Positions 15,048-25,541 of a DNA stretch of 64,000 nucleotides are shown here, one piece after another. Below the pieces are notes generated by a model. That model had not been told where the DNA came from. It worked only from the letters and a program-made list of their open reading frames with translations, and ran no database searches. Within the stretch, counting starts at the first letter, position 1. Each line of letters opens with the position of its first letter. The stretch spans positions 1-64,000 of the forward strand of contig CANQSF010000014.1 of the NCBI GenBank assembly GCA_947626345.1, written 5' to 3'. The stretch comes from an uncultured Oscillospiraceae bacterium. GTDB taxonomy: Bacteria; Bacillota; Clostridia; Oscillospirales; Oscillospiraceae. The position numbers and the translations under genes are program-made.

Positions 15048-16454
15048 TCATTCCAGGATCACCTGGACGGCCGTCCCCTTGCCGGGGGCGCTGTTCACCG
15101 CCAGACGGGCGCCGTGGGCGTCCGCGATCTGCTTGGCCAGCGCCAGCCCCAGGCCGCTGCCGCCGTGCTTTTTGCTGCGGGACTTGTCCAACATATAAAA
15201 GGGCTCGAAGATCCGGCCGATTGCCTCCGCCGGGATGCCCCGGCCGGCATCGCACACCTCCAGGACCCGGTCGCTGACCGTGAGCCAGACGGTGCGCTCC
15301 CCGTCCCCGGGATCGTAGGATTTGCTGGCGTTGTCCACCAGATTGACCAGCAGCGACTGCATGAGGTCCGCGTCCACCAGGACTCGGGAGCCGTCGCAGG
15401 CCGTTACCAGCGTGCAGTTCCGATCCGCCAGGATCTGCTGAGTGCTGGCGCGCACCCGGTCGATCAGCTCCTCGGCGGGGATCTCCTCTTTTGTGATGTC
15501 CTGCTGCAGCGTGATCGTCTTGAGCAGCTTTTGCGTCAGCCGCTCCAGCCACGTGCACTGCCGCTCGATGTGGGCGAGGGATTGCCGCCGCTCCTCCTCG
15601 GTGAGGTTCACCCGCTGCAGCAGCCGTGTGTGGAGGAGGATGGCGGTGAGGGGCGTCTTGAACTCGTGGTTCACGCCGCCGATGAAGAGCCGCTGCCGCT
15701 GGGCGGTCTCGGACAGCTCCGCCACATGGCTCTGCACGGCGGCGGCCATGGCGTTGAAATCCGCCGCCAGAGCGCCGATCTCGTCGTTGGTGTGAACGTC
15801 TGCCCGCACGTCATAGGCCCCGCCGGTGATCTCTCTGGCCGCGGCGGAGAGTGCGGCCAGGGGCCGGGCGCCCCGCCGCATGAGCAGCGTCACCGCCCCG
15901 GCGCCCAGCAGGATGCCGCCCAGGCTCACGGCGAGAAAGATCAGCGCCATCACCGCCAAGCTGCGGTGGATATCCGTCACGTCCCGCACGGTGTATACCT
16001 CGAAGACCTGGGAGCGGATATTGACCGACGTCCCGGCGATGAGCACGTCCCGGCCGCGGATGCGGCCCTCAAAGGATCTCTGCCCGCCGGAAGCGTCCCA
16101 CCGATCGGCCATGCCCTGGCTGGCCTCGGTGTCCAGCCAGTCCGACGGGTCGATGTTCAGGGCGGTGCTCACCGTCTCGCCGCCGCGCATCAGCACGGAG
16201 GTATCGTCCGCGAACCGGGAGAAGCAATACTTCACCAGGCTGTCGCGCACCACGTCGCTGTCCGAATTCAGAAGATAGTAATTCGCCATCTCCGAGAAGG
16301 ACACGGCCAGATCCCGCTGCCGGTCCCGGACCTGCTGGCGGGACATGTCCAATATGGTGTGCCGGGCGTACAGGAGCATGACGACGGAGCAGGCCGCTAC
16401 CACCAGCGCCAGCACGCCGGCACAGACGGCCGCCGCTTTCTGCCACAGCTTCAT
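15048..16454 (-). CDS. Sensor histidine kinase
   Basis: 468 residues. Membrane helix at about 5-30, an extracellular sensor region (about 31-140), a second helix (about 152-175, MALIFLAVSLGGILLGAGAV), a HAMP domain (about 177-230) and the kinase core: H-box VNHEFKTPL with His263, N-box LLVNLVDNASK, G1 DAGRGIP and G2 HGGSGLGLALAK. It starts 1 nt after the response regulator stop. The extracellular part is sizeable, so it probably senses a ligand or lipoprotein state directly rather than relying on the transporter, unlike BceS. Signal unknown. Confidence 0.93.
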   Translation of the reverse strand: MKLWQKAAAVCAGVLALVVAACSVVMLLYARHTILDMSRQQVRDRQRDLAVSFSEMANYYLLNSDSDVVRDSLVKYCFSRFADDTSVLMRGGETVSTALNIDPSDWLDTEASQGMADRWDASGGQRSFEGRIRGRDVLIAGTSVNIRSQVFEVYTVRDVTDIHRSLAVMALIFLAVSLGGILLGAGAVTLLMRRGARPLAALSAAAREITGGAYDVRADVHTNDEIGALAADFNAMAAAVQSHVAELSETAQRQRLFIGGVNHEFKTPLTAILLHTRLLQRVNLTEEERRQSLAHIERQCTWLERLTQKLLKTITLQQDITKEEIPAEELIDRVRASTQQILADRNCTLVTACDGSRVLVDADLMQSLLVNLVDNASKSYDPGDGERTVWLTVSDRVLEVCDAGRGIPAEAIGRIFEPFYMLDKSRSKKHGGSGLGLALAKQIADAHGARLAVNSAPGKGTAVQVILE

Positions 16455-16455
16455 A

Positions 16456-17118
16456 TCAGCGCTCCTCCAATCTGTACCCCAGCTTGGGGAGCGTCTTGAT
16501 GGCGTCGCCCAGGCCCAGCTTTTTCCGCAGGCTGAATATCTTGATATCCAGCACCCGCGTCTCGCCCACATAGTCGTAGCCCCAAACCTCCGCCATGAGC
16601 TGCTCGCGGGTGACGGTCATGTTTTTGTATTTCAGCAATAGCAGCAGCACGTCGAACTCCAGCGGCTGCAGATCGACGATCTGCCCGTCCTTCGTCACGG
16701 TGCGGCTCTCGCTGTTGACCTCCACGTCCCGGACCCGGTAGACGGTGTTCAGCCGTCCTGTCCGGCGAAGGACCTTCTCGATGCGGACCATGAGGGCAAG
16801 CATGTCAAAGGGCTTGACGACGTAGTCCTCCGCCCCGTCCAGCAGGCCGCGGATCTCTGAGGCCGAGTCGGTCTTGGCGGTCATATAGATCACGGGGATG
16901 TGATACTGCTCCATATGGCTGAACAGCCCGAAGCCGTCGATGCCGGGCAGCATGATGTCCAGCAGTGCCAGATCATAGGCGTGATCCTCCGGCAGCGACT
17001 GCGCCGCCCGTTCTCCGTCGTCAAACACGGTGCAGTCGTATCCCGCCACCTGCAGATTCAGCCTCACCGCGCTGGCGATGGCCTCGTCGTCCTCCACGAT
17101 CAGGATCCGGTTTTTCAT
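16456..17118 (-). CDS. OmpR/PhoB-family response regulator
   Basis: 220 residues starting MKNRILIVEDDEAIASAVRL. The receiver domain has the acidic pair EDD (9-11), the phospho-acceptor Asp54 in ALLDIMLPGIDGF, Thr in YMTAKTD and Lys in DYVVKPFD. The C-terminal winged helix (about 130-220) is the OmpR/PhoB type (EFDVLLLLLKYKNMTVTREQLMAEVWG). The ATG at 17118 follows GGAGGTGCGAG. The same family binds 11-bp direct repeats, and such repeats occur upstream of this gene and of two lipoprotein genes, which suggests autoregulation and control of the cluster. Confidence 0.94.
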   Translation of the reverse strand: MKNRILIVEDDEAIASAVRLNLQVAGYDCTVFDDGERAAQSLPEDHAYDLALLDIMLPGIDGFGLFSHMEQYHIPVIYMTAKTDSASEIRGLLDGAEDYVVKPFDMLALMVRIEKVLRRTGRLNTVYRVRDVEVNSESRTVTKDGQIVDLQPLEFDVLLLLLKYKNMTVTREQLMAEVWGYDYVGETRVLDIKIFSLRKKLGLGDAIKTLPKLGYRLEER

Positions 17119-17175
17119 CTCGCACCTCCCAGGTGAATGTAGGTTCAGCAGTCTCGACGCTGTCATGCCTTGTCG

Positions 17176-17202
17176 CGCGGTCCCGGCGTTAGCCGGGAGC
17201 GC
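17176..17202 (-). other. Hairpin in the leader of the response regulator gene
   Basis: Stem of TCCCGGC (17181-17187) and GCCGGGA (17192-17198) around GTTA, with further pairing of the flanking GCGC bases. It lies between the RR promoter and the ATG. No U-tract follows, so an RNA-stability or translation role is more likely than termination. Confidence 0.4.
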
Positions 17203-17238
17203 GGCGGCATTTTGAGGTGTAATAGCGATTCTAGCGCT

Positions 17239-17304
17239 ATTATACCAAGTTGGCCGGCCGCGGCGAAAGGCCGCGTTCGGCCGGAAATCTTATCTTTTTC
17301 TTAT
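17239..17304 (-). promoter_or_regulatory. Promoter of the two-component genes, with two upstream 11-bp repeats
   Basis: Extended -10 TGG-TATAAT on the minus strand (17239-17244) and a weak -35 TTCGCC (17262-17267). Further upstream TCTTAT occurs at 17288-17293 and 17299-17304 (plus strand), again 11 bp apart; on the minus strand this reads ATAAGA twice, close to the TTAAG units of the lipoprotein promoters. A strong inverted repeat (about 17252-17284) lies between boxes and -10. A second inverted repeat AATAGCG/CGCTATT (17221-17240) overlaps the start site. Confidence 0.5.
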
Positions 17305-17334
17305 TTTTGCGCAAGACCGATCCGGAGCGAACCG

Positions 17335-18000
17335 TTATCTTGACCGCTTACAATCCCGGCGGCGGGATACATAGGACCGGCTGATGCCGATGATGTCGGC
17401 CACCTCCCGCTGGGGCATGGGCGGCCGGCCGCCCAGACCGTAGCGCAGGCGGATCACCTCCGCCTCCCGGCCCTCCAGCACCGTGTCTACCGCTTGGCGG
17501 ACCTGCCGGACCGACTCCTCCCGGCTCACCTCTTCCAATATGTCCGGGTCGGTGGAGATGGTGTCCAACAGCGCCAGCCCCTCCCCCTCGCCGTCCGTGT
17601 CCAGCGCGTCGGACAGCGACACGTCGCCGGCGGACTTTTTTTGCCCGCGAAAATACATTAGGATCTCGTTTTCGATGCACTTGGAGGCGTAGGTGGCCAG
17701 GCGCACGCCCTTGTCCGGGCGGTAGGTGGACACGCCCTTGATCAACCCGATGGTGCCGATGGACACCAGGTCCTCCGCGTCGGCGGCGGTGGTGTAGTAC
17801 TTTTTGATGATGTGCATCACCAGGCGCAGATTGTGCTCGATGAGGGTGTTGCGCGCCTGCAGATCCCCCTCTATGGCCCGGCTGATGTATGCCTGTTCCT
17901 CCTCCGCCTTCAGCGGTCTGGGAAACGATGAGCCGTTGTCCCCCAGACGCAGCATGACAAGCGCGCTGGACAATAAAAGCGCAAATGTGGCCGACAGCAT
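17335..18000 (-). CDS. sigK: Sporulation sigma factor SigK, 5' fragment with pro-sequence (interrupted)
   Basis: SigK directs late gene expression in the mother cell. The 221-residue frame starts at the ATG at 18000, seven bases after an AGGGAGGTGAT site; the ATG at 18009 sits too close to it. The N-terminus MLSATFALLLSSALVMLRLG is a hydrophobic pro-sequence of the pro-SigK kind, then SSFPRPLKAEEEQAY, region 2 (NTLIEHNLRLVMHIIKKYY, VSIGTIGLIKGVSTYRPDKG, RLATYASKCIENEILMYFR) and region 4 (LRYGLGGRPPMPQREVADIIGISRSYVSR). After SYVSR the frame leaves the family and reads eight unrelated residues to a stop, since this is where the element begins. The remaining 15 residues are at 1373-1429. Not functional until the element is excised; not a simple pseudogene. 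Confidence 0.93.
   Translation of the reverse strand: MLSATFALLLSSALVMLRLGDNGSSFPRPLKAEEEQAYISRAIEGDLQARNTLIEHNLRLVMHIIKKYYTTAADAEDLVSIGTIGLIKGVSTYRPDKGVRLATYASKCIENEILMYFRGQKKSAGDVSLSDALDTDGEGEGLALLDTISTDPDILEEVSREESVRQVRQAVDTVLEGREAEVIRLRYGLGGRPPMPQREVADIIGISRSYVSRRRDCKRSR
17345..17380. other. Right attachment junction of the sigK intervening element
   Basis: Contains the arm CGCTTACAATCCCGGCGG (17345-17362) and the core GCGGGATAC (17362-17370), followed by sigK coding sequence. The arm is the exact reverse complement of the one at 1436-1453. After excision the circle would carry the two 18-bp arms around an 11-bp centre, a near-symmetrical site suited to a recombinase dimer. Confidence 0.85.
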
Positions 18001-18020
18001 AGCCGCCATCACCTCCCTGA

Positions 18021-19541
<1,521 letters not shown>

Positions 19542-19563
19542 TCGGCAGCACAAAATAAAAAAT

Positions 19564-19594
19564 CGCGGTATGGTCGTCCATACCGCGGTTTTTT
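19564..19594. terminator. Bidirectional terminator between gdhA and glpK
   Basis: Perfect 10-bp stem CGCGGTATGG (19564-19573) / CCATACCGCG (19578-19587) with a 4-nt loop. T6 follows on the plus strand and an A-rich run precedes it, so it serves both convergent genes. Confidence 0.9.
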
Positions 19595-19606
19595 CTTGTC
19601 AGGACA

Positions 19607-21106
<1,500 letters not shown>

Positions 21107-21121
21107 GCTTGTCCCTCCTCA

Positions 21122-21167
21122 TTGACGAACGGGCTCGGCTCGTAGTAAAATGGTTGAAAAGATTATA
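21122..21167. promoter_or_regulatory. Divergent promoters of the hydrolase (+) and glpK (-)
   Basis: Plus strand: -35 TTGACG (21122-21127), 18-nt spacer, -10 TAAAAT (21146-21151). Minus strand: extended -10 TGC-TATAAT, TATAAT being 21162-21167, without a clear -35. The start sites lie close together, so the two promoters may interfere. Confidence 0.6.
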
Positions 21168-21189
21168 GCATATAGGAGGACAGTTTTCC

Positions 21190-22119
21190 ATGGTCAAGTT
21201 CCGTGATTTTACCTTTCCCTCCTCCGACGGCGTCCACGCCATCCACTGCCGCCAGTGGCTGCCGGAGGGCGACGTGCGCATGGCCGTGCAGCTTGTCCAC
21301 GGCGTGGCGGAGCACATCCGCCGCTACGACGCCTTCGCCTCCTATCTGGCCCAGCAGGGCATCGCCGTGACCGGGGACGATCACCTGGGCCACGGGGAGA
21401 GCATCCGTGACGAGACGGAGCTGGGCTGGTTCGCCGAGCACGACGGCTGGAAATATCTGGTGCAGGACGAGAAGGTGCTGCGCCAGCTCCTGAAGGAGCA
21501 GTTCCCCGGCGTGCCTCTGGTGCTCTTCGGCCACAGCATGGGCAGCTTCATCGCCCGCACTTACATCGGCTGGTACCCCGGCGACCACGACGGGTGCGTC
21601 CTGTCCGGCACCGGCGCGCAGCCCGCTGCCGTCTGCGCCGCGGGAAAACTGCTGGCCGGCCGGGAGATCAAATCAAAAGGCAGCAAATACCGCAGCCCCA
21701 TGCTGCAAAAGGTCGCCTTTGGCGGCTATCTGAAGGGCATCGAGAATCCCATCGGCGCCAACGACTGGATCTGCCGGGACGAGGCGGTGATCCGGGCCTA
21801 CGACGCGGACCCCCTGTGCGGCTTCACCGCCACGGCGGGGCTGATGCGGGACATGATGGAGGGCCTGGCCATCATCGGCCGGACGGACCACATGGCGCTG
21901 ATGGACAAGTCCATGCCGGTGCTGTTCATCGCCGGCTCCGCCGACCCGGTGGGCGGCTGGGGCAAGGGCGTGGAAAAGGTGGCCGGCGCCTTCCAAAAGG
22001 TGGGGATGGAGGACGTGACCGTGAAGCTCTATCCCGGCTGCCGCCACGAGGTGCTCAACGAGCTGGACAAAGACACCGTCTGGGCCGACGTACTGGCCTG
22101 GCTGGAAAAGCTGCTCTAA
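21190..22119 (+). CDS. Alpha/beta hydrolase, monoacylglycerol lipase/lysophospholipase type
   Basis: 309 residues, cytoplasmic, in the serine aminopeptidase S33/Hydrolase_4 group. The HG oxyanion motif is VQLVHGVAEHI, the nucleophile elbow FGHSMGSF (Ser about residue 118), the Asp in FIAGSADPVGG and the His in PGCRHEVLNE. The lid insertion (about 150-240) is typical for lysophospholipases. A GGAGGAC site precedes the ATG at 21190. Divergent from glpK and possibly linked to it in metabolism, since the enzyme type releases glycerol from monoacylglycerols, but that link is inference. Confidence 0.88.
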   Translation: MVKFRDFTFPSSDGVHAIHCRQWLPEGDVRMAVQLVHGVAEHIRRYDAFASYLAQQGIAVTGDDHLGHGESIRDETELGWFAEHDGWKYLVQDEKVLRQLLKEQFPGVPLVLFGHSMGSFIARTYIGWYPGDHDGCVLSGTGAQPAAVCAAGKLLAGREIKSKGSKYRSPMLQKVAFGGYLKGIENPIGANDWICRDEAVIRAYDADPLCGFTATAGLMRDMMEGLAIIGRTDHMALMDKSMPVLFIAGSADPVGGWGKGVEKVAGAFQKVGMEDVTVKLYPGCRHEVLNELDKDTVWADVLAWLEKLL

Positions 22120-22141
22120 GCAGGCGCGGGGATAAGACGCC

Positions 22142-22957
22142 ATGGCCCGTATCGTGACCATAACCGATATCGGCGCGCCGGAGCTGGACGTTTACGCCCG
22201 GCTGACCCAGGCGCAACTGCGCAGCCGCCTGGAGCCGGAAAAGGGCGTCTTCATCGCCGAGAGCGTCAAGGCCATCGACGTGGCCCTCCGGGCCGGCTGC
22301 CGGCCGGTGAGCCTGCTCATGGAGGAGCGGCACCTGCACGGCCAAGGGGCGGCTCTGGCGGAGCGCTGCGGCGACGTGCCGGTGTACACCGCGCCACGGG
22401 AGGTGCTGCGCACGCTCACCGGCTACACCGTGAACCGGGGCGTCCTGTGCGCCATGGCCCGGCCTGCGCCCCGGCAGCCAGAGGATGTGATGGCGGGCGC
22501 GGCGCGGCTGGCCGTGCTGGAGGCCATCACCGACACCACCAACATGGGGGCCATCTTCCGCTCCGCCGCCGCGCTGGGGATGGATGGGGTGCTCCTGTCC
22601 CCTACCTGCTGCGACCCGCTGAGCCGCCGGTCCGTGCGGGTGAGCATGGGCACGGTGCTGCAGGTGCCCTGGGCCGTGCTGGACGGCTGGCCCGCAGGCG
22701 GCCTGGCGCTGCTGCGGGAAAATGGCTTCGCCACAGTGGCCCTGGCGCTGGATGAGCGAGCGCTGGATATCGACGATCCCCTCCTGGCCGGTCTTCCAAA
22801 GATCGCGGCCGTGCTGGGCACGGAGGGAGACGGCCTGTCCCCCGCTGCCATCGCCGCCTGCGACTACACCGCCCGTATCCCCATGTCCAACGGGGTGGAC
22901 AGCCTGAATGTGGCTGCCGCCGGCGCGGTGGCCTTCTGGCAGCTGCGCCGCCGCTGA
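22142..22957 (+). CDS. SpoU/TrmH-family RNA 2'-O-methyltransferase
   Basis: 271 residues. Has an N-terminal substrate-binding domain (about 15-95) and the SPOUT knot domain with motif 1 TTNMGAIFRSAAALG, motif 2 AAVLGTEGDGLSPAAI and motif 3 IPMSNGVDSLNVAAAGAVAFW. It transfers a methyl group from S-adenosylmethionine to ribose in rRNA or tRNA; the exact target cannot be told. It starts 22 nt after the hydrolase stop, so the two form a pair. Confidence 0.9.
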   Translation: MARIVTITDIGAPELDVYARLTQAQLRSRLEPEKGVFIAESVKAIDVALRAGCRPVSLLMEERHLHGQGAALAERCGDVPVYTAPREVLRTLTGYTVNRGVLCAMARPAPRQPEDVMAGAARLAVLEAITDTTNMGAIFRSAAALGMDGVLLSPTCCDPLSRRSVRVSMGTVLQVPWAVLDGWPAGGLALLRENGFATVALALDERALDIDDPLLAGLPKIAAVLGTEGDGLSPAAIAACDYTARIPMSNGVDSLNVAAAGAVAFWQLRRR

Positions 22958-22997
22958 GAGCGGATCATTTCAATTACGCGCATTTATATGATAAAAT

Positions 22998-23025
22998 GGA
23001 CGGCATGGCAGAGACCATGCCGTCC
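22998..23025. terminator. Terminator between the SpoU gene and the pyr operon
   Basis: Perfect 11-bp stem GGACGGCATGG / CCATGCCGTCC with a 6-nt loop. On the minus strand it is followed by ATTTTATCA, on the plus strand by GTTTCAT. Bidirectional between convergent units. Confidence 0.75.
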
Positions 23026-23117
23026 GTTTCATAAATACACCGTTTCACGTGCCCGGACCTGTTCCGGGCTTTTTCATCTGGACAGGACCGCGATGACGCC
23101 GTTCCTGTCCGGCGCGC

Positions 23118-24188
23118 TCACCGCTCCGCTGCAGTCTGGCAGTAAAGGCACCGCCATACGTCCTTGGCCTGCTCAAAGCGCTGGGGCAGCTCCTGCTCCG
23201 TCTGGGTGATGCACCGGCGGTTGTGACAGCGCAGGTCGGCCCGCAGTCCCTCCGGCAGCGTCACCGCCGGGGCGCCGTCCGCCTCCGCCAGGAGCTTCAG
23301 GATCAGCGCCATGCGTATATACTTGCCGTTGAGGGCCTGGCGGAAGTAGGCCGCCCGGGGGTCGGCGTCCACCGCCACGCTGATCTCGTTGACCCGGGGC
23401 AGCGGGTGCAGCACCGCCATATCCGCCTTGGCGGCCGCCATCTTCTCAGGGGTGAGCACGTAGCTGTCCTTCAGCCGCTCGTACTGCTCCGGATCGGCGA
23501 ACCGCTCCCGCTGGATGCGGGTCATGTAGAGGATGTCCAGCGCGGGGATGGCCCCGTCCAGGTCGGCGGTCTCGGTGTAGGGGATGTGTTCGTCCGCCAT
23601 GGTCTGGAGCACATAGTCCGGCATGCGCAGCTCCTCCGGGGAGATGAGCACGAATCGGGTGCCCTGGTACCGGCTCATGGCGTTCACCAGCGAGTGGACT
23701 GTGCGGCCGTACTTCAGATCGCCGCACAGGCCGATGGTCAGATGGTCGAACCGGCCCTTCTCCCGCCGGATGGTCAGCAGGTCCGCCAGGGTCTGGGTGG
23801 GGTGGCAGTGGCCCCCGTCCCCGGCGTTGATGACCGGGATGGAGGCGTTCAGCGCCGCCACCAGCGCCGCACCGTCCCGGGGGTGGCGCATGGCGATGAT
23901 GTCCGCGTAGCAGCTGACGATCTTGGCCGTGTCCGCCACGCTCTCCCCCTTAGACGCGGAGGAGCTGGCCGCCTCGGAAAAGCCGATCACGTGGCCGCCC
24001 AGCTCGTACATGGCCGCCTCGAAGCTGAGGCGGGTGCGGGTGGAAGGCTCAAAAAACAGCGTGGCAAGCTTCTTCCCCTCGCAGGCGTGGGCGTACTGCT
24101 CCGGATGGGCGATGATGTCCAGCGCTTTGTCCGTCAGCTCGTCCAGCTCCTGGACGCTGAGGTCCATGATGTCGATGAGGCTCCTCAT
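23118..24188 (-). CDS. pyrB: Aspartate carbamoyltransferase catalytic chain fused to a PyrI-type zinc ribbon
   Basis: 356 residues. The catalytic chain (1 to about 308) condenses carbamoyl phosphate and aspartate: [14 protein letters not shown] (carbamoyl phosphate loop), SASKGES (80s loop type), [10 protein letters not shown] and [10 protein letters not shown] (240s loop). About 45 residues follow that a plain PyrB lacks. They hold Cys321-x4-Cys326 and Cys347-x2-Cys350, the spacing of the C-terminal zinc domain of the regulatory subunit PyrI, with the PyrI-like phrase CHNRRCIT. The nucleotide-binding allosteric domain of PyrI is absent. The start overlaps pyrE by 4 nt, so it is the last gene of the operon. 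Confidence 0.95.
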   Translation of the reverse strand: MRSLIDIMDLSVQELDELTDKALDIIAHPEQYAHACEGKKLATLFFEPSTRTRLSFEAAMYELGGHVIGFSEAASSSASKGESVADTAKIVSCYADIIAMRHPRDGAALVAALNASIPVINAGDGGHCHPTQTLADLLTIRREKGRFDHLTIGLCGDLKYGRTVHSLVNAMSRYQGTRFVLISPEELRMPDYVLQTMADEHIPYTETADLDGAIPALDILYMTRIQRERFADPEQYERLKDSYVLTPEKMAAAKADMAVLHPLPRVNEISVAVDADPRAAYFRQALNGKYIRMALILKLLAEADGAPAVTLPEGLRADLRCHNRRCITQTEQELPQRFEQAKDVWRCLYCQTAAER

Positions 24189-24829
24189 GGCCGTGCCTCC
24201 ATCCAGCTCTCGTCGGAGGGGTCGTTGCGGAAGGCGATGAGCCTGGCCACGTCCTCCGGCCGGATGTAGCCCTCCTGGGCCGCCACACGGGCGATCTCGT
24301 CAAAGTCCGTGAGGGACACATTCCGTACGTTGGCCGCCGCCAGCCGGTCCAGGCCCTTTTGCATGCCGTAGGTGAAGATGCTCACGATGCCCAGCACATC
24401 TGCCCCCGCCTCCCGGAGCACGTTGACCACCTCCAGCACGCTGCCTCCGGTGGAGATCAGATCCTCCACCACCACCACTTTCTGGCCCGGCTCTAGCCGG
24501 CCCTCGATCTGGTTCTTCCGGCCGTGGTCCTTGGCCCCGGAGCGGACATACCCCATTGGAAGACCCAGGATGTGGCCTGTGATGGCGGCGTGGGCGATGC
24601 CGGCGGTGGACGTGCCCATGAGCACCTGGACGTCCGGGTAATTGTCCCGCACCAGCTGGGAAAGGCCGTTCTCCACGTCCGTGCGCACCGTCGGCGCGGT
24701 GAGGGTCAGGCGGTTGTCGCAGTACACCGGGCTCTTGATGCCGCTGGCCCAGGTGAAGGGCTCCTCTGGGCGGAAGAACACCGCCCTGATGCTCAAAAGG
24801 TCCTTCGCGATCAGCGTTTTCAGTTCCAT
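24185..24829 (-). CDS. pyrE: Orotate phosphoribosyltransferase
   Basis: 214 residues starting [20 protein letters not shown]; an in-frame ATG seven codons earlier overlaps no ribosome site. It joins orotate and PRPP to give orotidine monophosphate. The PRPP-binding loop is [18 protein letters not shown], with [12 protein letters not shown] near the N-terminus. It lies 10 nt after pyrF and overlaps pyrB. Confidence 0.96.
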   Translation of the reverse strand: MELKTLIAKDLLSIRAVFFRPEEPFTWASGIKSPVYCDNRLTLTAPTVRTDVENGLSQLVRDNYPDVQVLMGTSTAGIAHAAITGHILGLPMGYVRSGAKDHGRKNQIEGRLEPGQKVVVVEDLISTGGSVLEVVNVLREAGADVLGIVSIFTYGMQKGLDRLAAANVRNVSLTDFDEIARVAAQEGYIRPEDVARLIAFRNDPSDESWMEARP

Positions 24830-24839
24830 ATCATCCACC

Positions 24840-25541
24840 TCAGTCCACAAATTCTCTCACACATCGCTCATAGGCCGCCACCGGGTCGTCGGCTGCCGTG
24901 ATGGGCCGGCCCACCACGATGTAGTCCGAGCCGATCTTTTTCGCCTCGGCGGGGGTCATGACCCGCTTCTGGTCCCCCTTGTCCCCGTCGGCAAAGCGCA
25001 CGCCGGGGGTGACGGTGAGAAAGCCCGCGCCGCAGCGCTCATGGACCTTCCCCGCCTCCAGGGGCGAGCACACCACCCCGTCCAGGCCGGCCTTCTTGGC
25101 CGTCTCGGCGTAGTGGAGCACCACCTCGTCCATGGGCTCCCGGATGAGCAGATCCCGCTCCATGCTCTGCTGGTCGGTGCTGGTCAGCTGGGTCACCGCG
25201 ATGAGCAGCGGCCGCGTGCCGTCGGGGCGGGTCAGCCCCTCCAGAGCCGCCTCCATCATGGCGGTAGTGCCCGCCGCGTGCAGGTTCACGATGTCCACGT
25301 CCAGCGCGGACAGCACCGCCATGGCCTTTTTCACCGTGTTGGGGATGTCGTGCAGCTTCAGATCCAGAAAGATCCTGTGTCCCCGGGCCTTGATCTGGCG
25401 GACGATGTCCGGCCCCTCGGCGTAGTATAGCTCCATGCCGATCTTCACGAAGGGCTTTTTCTCCCCCTGAAATTTGTCCAGAAATCCGTATACGGCCTGC
25501 GCGCTGGAAAAATCGCAGGCCACGATCACGTCCTTACCCAT
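24840..25541 (-). CDS. pyrF: Orotidine 5'-phosphate decarboxylase
   Basis: 233 residues, class I type. Catalytic DLKLHDIPNT contains the Lys and Asp pair. VACDFSSAQAVYGFLDKF is the N-terminal strand and GSDYIVVGRPITAADDP the phosphate-binding end. It produces UMP. The start overlaps the end of pyrD by 8 nt. Confidence 0.96.
   Translation of the reverse strand: MGKDVIVACDFSSAQAVYGFLDKFQGEKKPFVKIGMELYYAEGPDIVRQIKARGHRIFLDLKLHDIPNTVKKAMAVLSALDVDIVNLHAAGTTAMMEAALEGLTRPDGTRPLLIAVTQLTSTDQQSMERDLLIREPMDEVVLHYAETAKKAGLDGVVCSPLEAGKVHERCGAGFLTVTPGVRFADGDKGDQKRVMTPAEAKKIGSDYIVVGRPITAADDPVAAYERCVREFVD

Larger units (their letters stand above)
1421..17361. mobile_element. sigK intervening ('skin') element, 15.9 kb
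   Basis: The segment splits sigK within region 4.2, has a 9-bp direct core repeat at its two junctions, 18-bp perfect inverted arms just inside them, and a large serine recombinase gene (1496-3073) at one end. In Bacillus subtilis and Clostridioides difficile, skin elements split sigK and are removed in the mother cell by a serine recombinase (SpoIVCA family); this is established knowledge. Removal here would delete 15,941 bp and restore the sigK frame. All cargo genes lie on the minus strand, like sigK: a two-component system, four lipoproteins, an ABC transporter set, an FtsX-like protein and the recombinase. No phage structural or replication gene was seen, so it is a small, non-prophage type. 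Confidence 0.87.

Noticed and set aside
1421..17361. The element as a prophage
   Set aside because: No capsid, tail, terminase, lysis or phage replication gene was seen in it.
17335..18000. sigK as a plain pseudogene
   Set aside because: The lost C-terminus is present in-frame 15.9 kb away next to a serine recombinase and matching core repeats, so a reversible interruption fits better.
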